A DNA stretch of 9,434 nt from an uncultured Clostridia bacterium (lineage in GTDB: Bacteria; Bacillota; Clostridia; Oscillospirales; Oscillospiraceae): contig CALJDB010000333.1 in the NCBI GenBank assembly GCA_938023775.1, forward strand, positions 1 to 9,434, given 5' to 3'. Positions 1 to 8,100 of this stretch are shown here, one piece after another; position 1 is the first letter of the stretch, and each line of letters begins with the position of its first letter. The position numbers were made by a program, and so were the translations under genes. The notes under the pieces are model-generated. The model saw nothing but the letters and a program-made list of their open reading frames with translations, did not search any database and was not told the DNA's origin.

Positions 1-280
1 CGACGGCCGCATCATCCGCCTCGTGTTCCCGCAGCTCACCGAGGAGCGCCGCAAGGAGCTCATCAAGCAGGTGAAGAAGTACGGCGAGGAAGCCAAGGTC
101 GCCGTCCGCAACATCCGCCGCGACGCGATGGACAAGTTCAAGAAGCTCCAGAAATCCAGCGAGATCACCGAGGACGACTTCAAGAACATGGAAAAGGACA
201 TGCAGAAGTTCACGGATGACTTCATCAAGAAGGTCGACGAGCTCTGCGCCAAGAAGGAGAAGGAGCTCTCCGAGATCTGA
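1..280 (+). CDS. frr: Ribosome recycling factor, C-terminal half (5' end outside window)
   Basis: RRF works with EF-G to split the post-termination ribosome into subunits in the cytoplasm. The frame is open from base 2, giving 92 visible residues before TGA at 278-280. RRF is about 185 residues, so roughly the first half is missing to the left; the GTG at 23 is an internal Val, not a start. The visible part begins [20 protein letters not shown] and contains [10 protein letters not shown], the conserved arginine-rich helix of domain I (E. coli VAVRNVRRDA, including Arg132). It ends in long charged helices typical of the three-helix bundle. The stop overlaps the uppS ATG by one base (TGATG), which implies translational coupling. 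pyrH is expected just upstream, as in other Bacillota. The identification is firm. Confidence 0.97.
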   Translation, partial: DGRIIRLVFPQLTEERRKELIKQVKKYGEEAKVAVRNIRRDAMDKFKKLQKSSEITEDDFKNMEKDMQKFTDDFIKKVDELCAKKEKELSEI

Positions 281-1017
281 TGGCGCTCTTTCAAGCCGGT
301 AAGAAGGCGGAGGAGATCGACAAAAGCAATCTCCCCCGCCATATTGCCATTATCATGGACGGCAACGGCCGCTGGGCGAAAAAGCGCGGGCTCCCGCGCA
401 CCGCGGGCCACGCCGCCGGAGCGGAGACCTTCCGCTCCATCGCGACTTACTGCAAAAACCTCGGTGTGCGCTACCTCACGGTCTACGCCTTCTCCACGGA
501 GAACTGGCGCCGGCCGCAGGAGGAGGTGGACGCCATTATGGGCCTGCTGGAGAAGTATCTCGGCGAGGCGATCGAAAAAATGGAGCGGGACGACATCCGG
601 CTGCACTTTTTCGGCGATCTGAGCGTGCTGAGCCCGCGCTTTCTGGAAAAAATCTCCCGGACGGACGAGATCAGCACCCATCTCCACGGCTTTCAGGCCA
701 ACGTCTGCCTGAATTACGGCGGCAGGGACGAGATCGTCCGTGCCGCGCGGCGCTATGCCAAAAGCGTTGCCGACGGCGCGGAGAACACGCTCGACGAAGC
801 GGGCTTTTCCGCCCTGCTGGACTCCTCCGGCATTCCGGACCCGGACCTGCTCATCCGCCCCGGCGGGGAGCAGCGGCTCAGCAACTTCCTGCTCTGGCAG
901 TGCGCCTATTCCGAGCTCGTGTTCACGGACACGCTCTGGCCCGACTTCACCCCCGCGGAGATTAACCGCGCCATCGCGGCGTATCAGAAGCGGGAGCGGC
1001 GCTTCGGCGCGATTTGA
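280..1017 (+). CDS. uppS: Isoprenyl transferase (undecaprenyl diphosphate synthase)
   Basis: This cis-prenyltransferase adds isopentenyl diphosphate units to farnesyl diphosphate to make undecaprenyl diphosphate, the lipid carrier for peptidoglycan and other wall polymers; it is a soluble enzyme that works at the membrane. The 245 residues match the family length. Motif I is HIAIIMDGNGRWAKKRG, with the catalytic Asp at 27 (E. coli Asp26). It is followed by AGH (His44), FSTENW (71-76) and NYGGRDEI. The diphosphate-binding block is IRPGGEQRLSNFLLWQ, with Arg193, Glu197, Arg199 and Ser201, and Glu212 matches E. coli Glu213. The usual RTSGE or RTGGE reads RPGGE here, a Pro in place of Thr. The ATG overlaps the frr stop; an AGGAG at 261-265 lies 14 bases upstream, rather far, so coupling to frr probably helps initiation. 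Confidence 0.97.
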   Translation: MALFQAGKKAEEIDKSNLPRHIAIIMDGNGRWAKKRGLPRTAGHAAGAETFRSIATYCKNLGVRYLTVYAFSTENWRRPQEEVDAIMGLLEKYLGEAIEKMERDDIRLHFFGDLSVLSPRFLEKISRTDEISTHLHGFQANVCLNYGGRDEIVRAARRYAKSVADGAENTLDEAGFSALLDSSGIPDPDLLIRPGGEQRLSNFLLWQCAYSELVFTDTLWPDFTPAEINRAIAAYQKRERRFGAI

Positions 1018-1035
1018 CCCCCTACGCATCCCCCG

Positions 1036-1043
1036 AAAGGAGA
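1036..1043 (+). promoter_or_regulatory. Strong ribosome binding site that fixes the cdsA start
   Basis: AAAGGAGA lies nine bases before the ATG at 1053. It is the clearest Shine-Dalgarno sequence in the operon. It favours ATG 1053 over the in-frame TTG at 1014, which overlaps the uppS stop and would add 13 polar residues before the first membrane helix. Confidence 0.85.
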
Positions 1044-1052
1044 AACACCCTT

Positions 1053-1874
1053 ATGTTGAAACGGATCTTAGTCGCGGCGATCGGCATTCCGCTGCTGCTC
1101 GCCGTCATTCTCTTTGCCCCGCTCTGGCTGCTCGGCGCGGTCGTGGGCATCATCTGCGCCTGCTGCGCGTGGGAATTCATCCACTGCATGGCGCCGGAGA
1201 CGCACCCGCGCATGCTGGGCTATGCGGCGGTCGCGTCGTTCTGCATCCCGTTTTGCAGCGTGTTTTACAGCGCGGGCAAGGTGTATGAAACGGTGCTGTT
1301 TTTCCTCTTTGCTCTGATGTTCTGCGAGCTGATGCTCTCGTTCCGCAAGGAAAAGACGATGGACTTCAAGCTCGTGGCGATCGTGCTGCTGGGCGGCGGC
1401 GTGCTGCCGATTTTGCTTTCGAGCATCGTGCGCCTCGGCGACCGGGACTGCGGCAGCGTCTATGCGCTGCTCCCCTTCGTCGCCGCGTTTTCGAGCGACA
1501 CGGGCGGCTATTTCGTCGGTCTCGCGCTCGGTCGGCATAAGCTGACGCCCCGTCTCTCCCCGAACAAAACGCTGGAGGGCAGCGTCGGCTGCTTCCTCTT
1601 CGGCATCGGTTTCACGCTCGTCTACGGTCTCATCCTCCGCGCGGCGGGCTACACCGTGAACCTTGCCGTCATGGGTGCTTACGGCTTCTTCGGCGCGCTC
1701 TCCGCCCAGCTCGGCGACCTCAGCTTCTCCGCCGTGAAGCGGCTCTGCGGCGTAAAGGATTTCGGCAAGCTGCTGCCGGGCCACGGCGGCATGCTCGACC
1801 GCTTCGACTCCATGGTCTGGACGGCGGCGCTGCTGGAGCTTCTGGCGAGCTGGGTGCCCGCCATCGTGAAATAA
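1053..1874 (+). CDS. cdsA: Phosphatidate cytidylyltransferase (CDP-diacylglycerol synthase)
   Basis: CdsA converts phosphatidic acid and CTP to CDP-diacylglycerol, the branch point for phosphatidylglycerol, cardiolipin and other phospholipids. It is an integral membrane enzyme. The 273-residue product is mostly hydrophobic helices; the first starts right after MLKR, supporting the chosen start. Residues 226-252 match the full family signature (S-x-V-K-R-x4-K-D-x-G-x2-L-P-x-H-G-G-M-x-D-R-F-D), within a block beginning GDLSFSAVKR at 221. Two further conserved cytosolic blocks are SSDTGGYFVG (147-156) and SPNKTLEGSVG (169-179), where nucleotide and metal ligands of the family lie. It sits 35 bp after uppS and 13 bp before dxr, the usual Bacillota order. 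A longer form from TTG 1014 is possible but unlikely. Confidence 0.97.
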   Translation: MLKRILVAAIGIPLLLAVILFAPLWLLGAVVGIICACCAWEFIHCMAPETHPRMLGYAAVASFCIPFCSVFYSAGKVYETVLFFLFALMFCELMLSFRKEKTMDFKLVAIVLLGGGVLPILLSSIVRLGDRDCGSVYALLPFVAAFSSDTGGYFVGLALGRHKLTPRLSPNKTLEGSVGCFLFGIGFTLVYGLILRAAGYTVNLAVMGAYGFFGALSAQLGDLSFSAVKRLCGVKDFGKLLPGHGGMLDRFDSMVWTAALLELLASWVPAIVK

Positions 1875-1887
1875 AGGCGAATCTGCT

Positions 1888-3033
1888 ATGGTTAAAAATC
1901 TCTCGGTTCTCGGCTCCACCGGCAGCATCGGCAGGCAGAGCCTTGCCGCCGCGGCGCATCTCGGCATTCCCGTGAGCGCCATCGCGGCGGGACGGGACAT
2001 CGAACGGCTTGAGCGGCAGGCGCGGCAGCTTCGTCCGCGCCTTGCCGCCGTTTTTGACGAGCGCGCGGCGAAGGCGCTGCGCATCGCGCTCGCGGACACG
2101 GCGACGCGCGTCGTCTCCGGCATGGACGGGCTTTTGGAATGCGCCGCCGCGCCGGAGAGCGACTGCGTCGTCACCGCGGTGAGCGGCTCCGTCGGCTTAA
2201 AGCCCACGCTCGCCGCCATCGACTGCGGCAAGCGCATCGCGCTCGCGAACAAGGAGACGCTCGTCTGCGCCGGCAGCCTCGTCATGGCGCGCGCGGCGGA
2301 GCGCGGGGCGGAGATCGTGCCTGTGGACAGCGAGCATTCCGCCATTTTCCAGTCGCTCGGCGGACACCTGCGCCACGGCGCGCTGCGCCGCATATTGCTG
2401 ACCGCCTCCGGCGGACCCTTCCGCGGCTTGACGCGCGCGGAGACCTATTACAAGACCCCCGCCGAGGCGGTGGCGCACCCGAACTGGAGCATGGGCGCAA
2501 AGATCAGCGTGGACAGCGCCACAATGATGAACAAGGGCCTTGAATTTATCGAGGCGATGCACCTGTTCGGCGCGAGCCCCGACCAGATCACGGTGCTCAT
2601 CCACCCCCAGAGCATCGTCCACTCCGGCGTGGAGTTTTGCGACGGCAGCGTCGTCGCCCAGCTCGGCGTGGCGGACATGGAGCTGCCCATCCAGTACGCA
2701 CTGACCTATCCGGAGCGCGCGCCCTCGCTGGCTTCTCCGCTGGACCTTTTCGCGGCGGGCGATCTGCATTTTGAAGCGCCGGACATGGAGAACACGCCCT
2801 GCCTCGCCCTCGCGATCGCGGCGGCTCGGCGCGGCGGCAGCGCGCCATGCATCCTCTCCGCCGCGAACGAGGCGGCGGTCGGGCTTTTCCTCGCGGAAAA
2901 GCTGCCGTTCGGAAAAATTTATGAATGTGCTGCCGCCGCGCTGGACAGCATAGAAATCAAAGAGACGCCGACGCTTACCGAGCTTCTGGAGACCGACGCG
3001 GCGGCGCGACGCTTTGTGAAAGAGGGTTACTGA
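1888..3033 (+). CDS. dxr: 1-deoxy-D-xylulose 5-phosphate reductoisomerase
   Basis: Dxr catalyses the second, committed step of the MEP pathway: NADPH-dependent rearrangement and reduction of DXP to 2-C-methyl-D-erythritol 4-phosphate. It is cytosolic and is the known target of fosmidomycin. The 381-residue protein opens with the Rossmann motif LGSTGSIGRQS (residues 8-18). It then shows NKETLVCAG, the metal ligands in PVDSEHSAIF (Asp147, Glu149), TASGGPF (172-178), the active-site flap NWSMG (Trp200, matching E. coli Trp212), and the third metal ligand in MMNKGLEFIEA (Glu219). The start at 1888 places the nucleotide-binding strand at the very N-terminus, as in the family. An AAAGG at 1873-1877 overlaps the cdsA stop and serves as a modest ribosome binding site. 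No catalytic residue is missing. Confidence 0.98.
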   Translation: MVKNLSVLGSTGSIGRQSLAAAAHLGIPVSAIAAGRDIERLERQARQLRPRLAAVFDERAAKALRIALADTATRVVSGMDGLLECAAAPESDCVVTAVSGSVGLKPTLAAIDCGKRIALANKETLVCAGSLVMARAAERGAEIVPVDSEHSAIFQSLGGHLRHGALRRILLTASGGPFRGLTRAETYYKTPAEAVAHPNWSMGAKISVDSATMMNKGLEFIEAMHLFGASPDQITVLIHPQSIVHSGVEFCDGSVVAQLGVADMELPIQYALTYPERAPSLASPLDLFAAGDLHFEAPDMENTPCLALAIAAARRGGSAPCILSAANEAAVGLFLAEKLPFGKIYECAAAALDSIEIKETPTLTELLETDAAARRFVKEGY

Positions 3034-3044
3034 AAAAACCGCCT

Positions 3045-4100
3045 ATGTATATCATTCTCGCAATTCTCGCCTTCGGCATTCTCATCGCCGGGCATGAGCT
3101 GGGCCACTTTTTGGTGGCGAAAGCCTGCGGCGTCAAGGTCAACGAATTTGCTCTCGGCATGGGACCGAAAATACTGAAAAAGCAGGGCAAGGAGACGCTC
3201 TACACTCTCCGTGCCTTCCCCATCGGCGGCTTTTGCGCCATGGAGGGCGAGGACGAGGACAGCGACGATCCCCGCGCCTTCGGCTCGAAAAAAGTCTGGC
3301 AGAAGATTCTGATTCTGATTGCCGGCGCGGCGATGAATTTTCTCATCGGCTTCCTGCTGGTCCTCTGCATCGCGCCGCACGCGAACTTTGCCGAGCCTGT
3401 CATCTCCGGCTTTATGGACGGCTGCCCCTACGAGAGCGCGGACGGGCTGCTTGCCGGGGACCGCATCGTGAGCGTCGACGGTCACCGGACTTATTTCACC
3501 GGCGACTTTTCCGAGTATATCGGGCGCGGCGGCGAGACGCATAAGATCGTCCTCATCCGCGACGGAAAGCGCGTCACGCTGCGCGACTATAAAATGACGC
3601 TCGTCGAATACACGCTCGAAGACGGCACGACCGTTCAGAAATACGGGCTTTACTTCGCCCCGCGCCAGAGCGGGTTTTTCGCGAACGTGAAGTATGCGTG
3701 GTTTGAATGCCTCAACTTTGTCCGCATCGTCTGGCGCTCGCTCGGCGACCTCATTACCGGCGCCGTCAGCGTCAAGGAGCTCTCCGGTCCCGTCGGGATC
3801 GTCGGCTTCGTGAACGAGGTGGAGTCCGCGGCGGCGTCGCCGCTGGAGGCTTACTTCAACTTTTTCTATATTTTCGCGCTCATCGCCGTGAACCTCGCGG
3901 TGATGAACATGCTGCCCATCCCCGCGCTGGACGGCGGGCGGGTGTTTTTCCTGCTCGTCACGTGGGTCATCGAGCGCATCTCGCGCAAAAAGCTCGACCC
4001 AAAATATGAGGGCTATATCCACACGGCGGGCTTCGTGCTGCTGATGGGTCTGATGGTCTTCGTGCTTATCAGCGACGTGTGGAAGCTCATTGCAAAGTGA
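3045..4100 (+). CDS. rseP: RIP metalloprotease RseP/RasP (site-2 protease family)
   Basis: This is an intramembrane zinc protease (M50B) that cleaves transmembrane helices of regulatory proteins such as anti-sigma factors; in Bacillus RasP also clears signal-peptide remnants and FtsL. The 351-residue protein has its zinc site in the first membrane helix, GHELGHFLVAK (His17, Glu18, His21). The third ligand is Asp296 in NMLPIPALDGGR. A single PDZ domain occupies about residues 115-200, between helix 2 (about 85-112) and the C-terminal helices (about 270-290 and 327-347). The GPVGIVG block at 248 is typical. The start is chosen because the ATG at 3045 puts MYIILAILAFGILIAGHELG at the N-terminus, as in homologues; upstream in-frame sequence overlaps dxr and has no membrane character. 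Its only purine-rich ribosome site (AGAGGG, 3021-3026) is 18 bases away, inside dxr. The substrate here is unknown. Confidence 0.96.
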   Translation: MYIILAILAFGILIAGHELGHFLVAKACGVKVNEFALGMGPKILKKQGKETLYTLRAFPIGGFCAMEGEDEDSDDPRAFGSKKVWQKILILIAGAAMNFLIGFLLVLCIAPHANFAEPVISGFMDGCPYESADGLLAGDRIVSVDGHRTYFTGDFSEYIGRGGETHKIVLIRDGKRVTLRDYKMTLVEYTLEDGTTVQKYGLYFAPRQSGFFANVKYAWFECLNFVRIVWRSLGDLITGAVSVKELSGPVGIVGFVNEVESAAASPLEAYFNFFYIFALIAVNLAVMNMLPIPALDGGRVFFLLVTWVIERISRKKLDPKYEGYIHTAGFVLLMGLMVFVLISDVWKLIAK

Positions 4101-4113
4101 GAGAGAAACCGCG

Positions 4114-5163
4114 ATGAAACGAACCGAAACGAGACAAATTTCCGTCGGCGGCGTGATAATCGGCGGCGGCGCTGCGGTCACGGTGCAGTCCATGTGCAAC
4201 ACCCCGACCCACGACGCGGAGGCGACGCTCGCCCAGATCCGCCGTCTGGCGGACGCCGGCTGCGACATCGTGCGCGTCGCCGTGCCGGACGAGGCGGCGG
4301 CGGGGGCACTGGAGCGCATCTGCGCCGAGTCCCCGCTCCCCGTCGTGGCGGACATTCATTTTGACTATCGTCTCGCGCTCGCCGCCGTGCGCGCCGGGGC
4401 TGCGAAGATCCGCATCAACCCCGGCAACATCGGCTCAGCTGACCGCGTCCGCGCGGTGGCGGAGGCGTGCGGTAAGCGCAGCGTTCCCATCCGCATCGGC
4501 GTGAACGCCGGCTCGCTGGAAAAATCCCTGCTGGAAAAATACGGCGGGCCGACGCCGGAGGCGCTCGCGGAGTCCGCCGCGCGCCACGCCGCGCTCTTAG
4601 AGCGCTTCGGCTTCCGGGATATCTGCCTGTCGCTGAAATCGAGCTCCGTTCCCGCGGCGCTCGCGGCTTACCGGCTCGCGGCGGAGCGCTTCCCCTACCC
4701 GCTCCACCTCGGCGTCACCGAGGCAGGCACGCGCTATCAGGGCACGGTCCAGTCCGCCGCCGGCATCGGCGCGATGCTCTTAGACGGCATCGGCGACACC
4801 ATCCGCGTATCCCTGACGGCGGACCCCGTTGAGGAGGTCCGCGCCGGACTCGCCATCCTGCGCGCCTGCGGGCTGCGCGGCGGCGTCAAGGTCATCTCCT
4901 GCCCCACCTGCGGGCGCACGCAGATCGACCTCATCTCCACGGCGGAGGAGGTCGAGTCCCGGCTCGCCGGCTGCGGGCGGGACATCACCGTCGCCGTCAT
5001 GGGCTGCGTCGTCAACGGTCCCGGCGAGGCGCGCGAAGCCGATTACGGTCTTGCCGGAGGCCGCGGCGAGGCGCTGCTCTTCAAAAAAGGCGAGATCGTC
5101 GCCAAGGTCCCCGAAAGCGACATGGTCGCCGCGCTCATGCGGCTGATCGAGGAAGATGAATAA
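4114..5163 (+). CDS. ispG: (E)-4-hydroxy-3-methylbut-2-enyl-diphosphate synthase (flavodoxin), MEP pathway
   Basis: IspG (GcpE) is a 4Fe-4S enzyme that reductively opens methylerythritol cyclodiphosphate to HMBPP, the penultimate MEP-pathway step. The 349 residues fit the two-domain bacterial form. The N-terminal TIM barrel starts with ETRQISVGG-VIIGGG and VQSMCNTPTHD and contains VADIHFDYRLA and KIRINPGNIG. The C-terminal domain has cluster ligands Cys263 and Cys266 in SCPTCGRT and Cys298 in VMGCVVNGPGEA; Glu305 there matches the conserved fourth ligand. ATG 4114 is chosen over an in-frame TTG at 4090 that lies inside rseP: homologues begin close to this Met, and GAGAGAGA just upstream is a usable though weak ribosome site. 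It sits 13 bp after rseP and 22 bp before polC. Bacillus has proS between rasP and polC instead. Confidence 0.97.
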   Translation: MKRTETRQISVGGVIIGGGAAVTVQSMCNTPTHDAEATLAQIRRLADAGCDIVRVAVPDEAAAGALERICAESPLPVVADIHFDYRLALAAVRAGAAKIRINPGNIGSADRVRAVAEACGKRSVPIRIGVNAGSLEKSLLEKYGGPTPEALAESAARHAALLERFGFRDICLSLKSSSVPAALAAYRLAAERFPYPLHLGVTEAGTRYQGTVQSAAGIGAMLLDGIGDTIRVSLTADPVEEVRAGLAILRACGLRGGVKVISCPTCGRTQIDLISTAEEVESRLAGCGRDITVAVMGCVVNGPGEAREADYGLAGGRGEALLFKKGEIVAKVPESDMVAALMRLIEEDE

Positions 5164-5185
5164 AAGGATACATATTCGATAAGTT

Positions 5186-8100
5186 ATGGCAGAACAGATC
5201 AAATTCTTAGAGGTTTTCCCCTGCTGCGCTTCGCTTTCGGAGCTGGGCGGGGGGCTGGACAGCGTGGTGCTGACGGGCGTGGAGATCGAGCGCGAGAGCG
5301 GCTCGATGCTGATAAACGCCCGCTTTTCGCGTATGCCCGCGCCGGCGGAGATCAATATGCTCCAAAGCCGTCTGCGCGAGGAGTATTCCCTCGCGAGCGT
5401 GGAGATCCGCGCCGACTTTCCGCGCCCCGCCGCGCCGAAGCCCGCCTCCGGCGCCGCAAAGGGCGGAGGTAAGCCCGGCGCGGGCGACGTTCTGATGGGT
5501 CGCGCCATCAAGGGCGAGCCCATTTCGATGGACTCTCTTTCGCTGGAGAGCGGCAACGTCGTCATCCGCGGCCGCGTGTTCGCGGCGGACAGCCGCGAGC
5601 TCGCGAAGCATCAGGCAGCCGTGCTCAGCTTCTGCATCACGGACGAGACGAACTCCATCAAGGTCAGCCGCTTCCTGCGCGACAACGACCCCGACCGCGC
5701 CGCGGTAGACAAGATTCAGGACGGGATGTATCTGACCGTCGCCGGCTCCGTCGGCTATAACCGCTATGACGACGACCTCACGCTCGAGCCGCGCAACATC
5801 CAGATCGCCTCTGCGCCCCCGGTGCGGCAGGACACGGCGGAGGAAAAGCGCGTGGAGCTCCACCTCCACACCACCTTCTCCACGCTCGACGCGCTGACCC
5901 CCGTCGCCGAGGCGATCAAGCGCGCGGCGAAGTGGGGCCACAAAGCCATCGCCATCACGGACCACGGCTGCGCGCAGGCGTTTCCGGACGCATGGCACGC
6001 AGCGGAAAAGGCGGGGATCAAGGTCATCTACGGACTTGAGGGCTACTACGTCAACGACGTGGACGACCGCCTCGCCGTCCATGGCGCCTGCGATCTCCCG
6101 CTGGACGCGGAGTTCATCGCCTTCGACATCGAATGCACCGGGCTGTATTCCGACCGCGACCGCATCACGGAAATCGGCGCGGTGCTCTTCTCCGGCGGCG
6201 AGGTCAAGGACACCTTCAACACCTTCGTCGACCCGGAAATGCCCATCCCGCCGGAGATCGTGAAGCTCACCGGCATCCACGACAGCGACGTTGCCGGCGC
6301 GCCGAGCGACGGCGAGGCGCTCCGCGCCTTCCTCGATTTCTGCGGCGGCAGACCCATCATCGCCCACAACGCCGACTTCGACGTCGGCTTCCTCGCCGCG
6401 GCTGCAAAGCGCAACGGGATCAACTTCGACCCCGTTTATCTGGACACGCTCGTTCTGGCGCAGACGCTTCTGCCGCACCTGAAGCGCCACAAGCTGGACA
6501 CGGTCAGCAACTATCTCGCGCTGCCGGAGTTCAACCACCACCGCGCGAGCGACGACGCGATGGTCGTGGCGCGGATGATGGAGCGCTTCATCGCCATGCT
6601 GCGCGAAAAGGGCGCGGAGCGCGTCAGCGACATCGAGCCCGTGCTGCTGGAGGTACGCAAGGACGGCGTGCGCAGCCAGCGCGCCAACCACATCATCCTG
6701 CTCGTGAAAAACAAGGTGGGACTGAAAAATCTCTATGAGCTCATCTCCGAGTCCTACCTCAAAAATTTCCACCGCAACCCCATTCTGCTGAAAAGCCGCA
6801 TTTTAGAGCACCGCGAGGGGCTCATCATCGGCTCGGCATGCGAAGCCGGCGAGCTGTTCCGCGCCATGATGCGCCGCGTGAGCGACGCGGAGCTCTGCCG
6901 CCTCGGATCGTTCTATGATTATCTGGAGATTCAGCCCATCTGCAACAACCGCTTCCTCGTCGACGAGGGCAGCGTCGCGGACGACGAGGGACTGCGGGAC
7001 CTAAACCGCCGCATCGCCCGCATCGCCGCAGCGCTCGGCAAGCCCCTCGTCGCCACCGGCGACGTCCACTTCCTCGACCCCGGCGACGAAATTTTCCGCC
7101 ACATCCTGCTCGCCGGGCGCAAGTTCGCCGACGCGGACAAGCCGCTGCCCATCTATTTCAAGACGACGGACGAGATGCTCTCGGAGTTTTCCTACCTCGG
7201 CGAGCAGCTCTGCTACGACGCCGTCATCGGCAACCCGAACGCCATCGCCGCGCAGTGCGAGGAGATCGAGCTGCTGCCGAAGGGCATTTTGTTCGCGCCG
7301 AAGATCGAAAACTCCGCCGCGCAGCTCAAGCAGCTCTGCTACGACAAGATGCACGCGCTCTACGGCGAGCACCCGCCGGAGATCGTGCAGCAGCGCGTGG
7401 ACACCGAGCTGAACACCATCCTCGACCACGAGTACGACGTCATTTATATGTCCGCCCAGAAGCTCGTCCAGAACTCGCTCGAGCACGGCTACCTCGTCGG
7501 CTCGCGAGGCAGCGTCGGCTCGTCCATCGTGGCTTACATGTCCGGCATCACGGAGGTCAACTCCCTCCCGCCGCATTACCGCTGCCCGAAGTGCCATTAC
7601 TCCGATTTCTCGAACCCCACCGGCGCCGGCTGCGGCGCGGATATGCCGGACGCGACCTGCCCCGTCTGCGGCGAAAAGCTCGACAAGGACGGCTTCGACA
7701 TCCCGTTCGAGACCTTCCTCGGCTATCCCGGCAACGAAAAGACTCCCGATATCGACCTCAACTTCTCCGGCGAATATCAGGCGCGGGCGCACAAATACAC
7801 CGAAGAGCTCTTCGGCTCCGACCACGTTTTCCGCGCCGGCACGATCGGCACGCTCGCGGAGAAAACCGCCTTCGGCTACGTCAAGAAATACCTCGAGGAA
7901 CGCCAGATCAAGGCGACAAAGGCGGAGGAAACGCGCCTGAGCCTCGGCTGCGTCGGCGTCAAGCGCACGACGGGCCAGCACCCCGGCGGACTCGTCATCA
8001 TCCCGCAGGATAAGGACGTGACGGACTTCTGCCCCGTCCAGCACCCGGCGGACGACCCCGACAGCGGCATCATCACGACCCATTTCGAATATCACTGCAT

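Noticed and set aside
1014..1052. TTG 1014 as an earlier cdsA start, overlapping the uppS stop
   Set aside because: The strong ribosome site at 1036-1043 points to ATG 1053, and the extra 13 residues are polar and unlike the N-termini of the family.
740..1288. Second plus-strand frame (182 codons) across the uppS-cdsA junction
   Set aside because: It overlaps both motif-verified genes out of frame, and its Arg/Pro/Ser-rich translation is typical of a shifted reading of GC-rich codons.
5207..6772. Long minus-strand open frame (521 codons) opposite polC, with others at 1068-2393, 3027-4355, 7001-8095 and 8114-9280
   Set aside because: These lie opposite genes with clear family motifs. In GC-rich coding DNA with G/C third positions the antisense frames rarely meet stops. 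Their translations are Arg/Ala/Asp/Val-rich with no recognisable domain and no ribosome sites.
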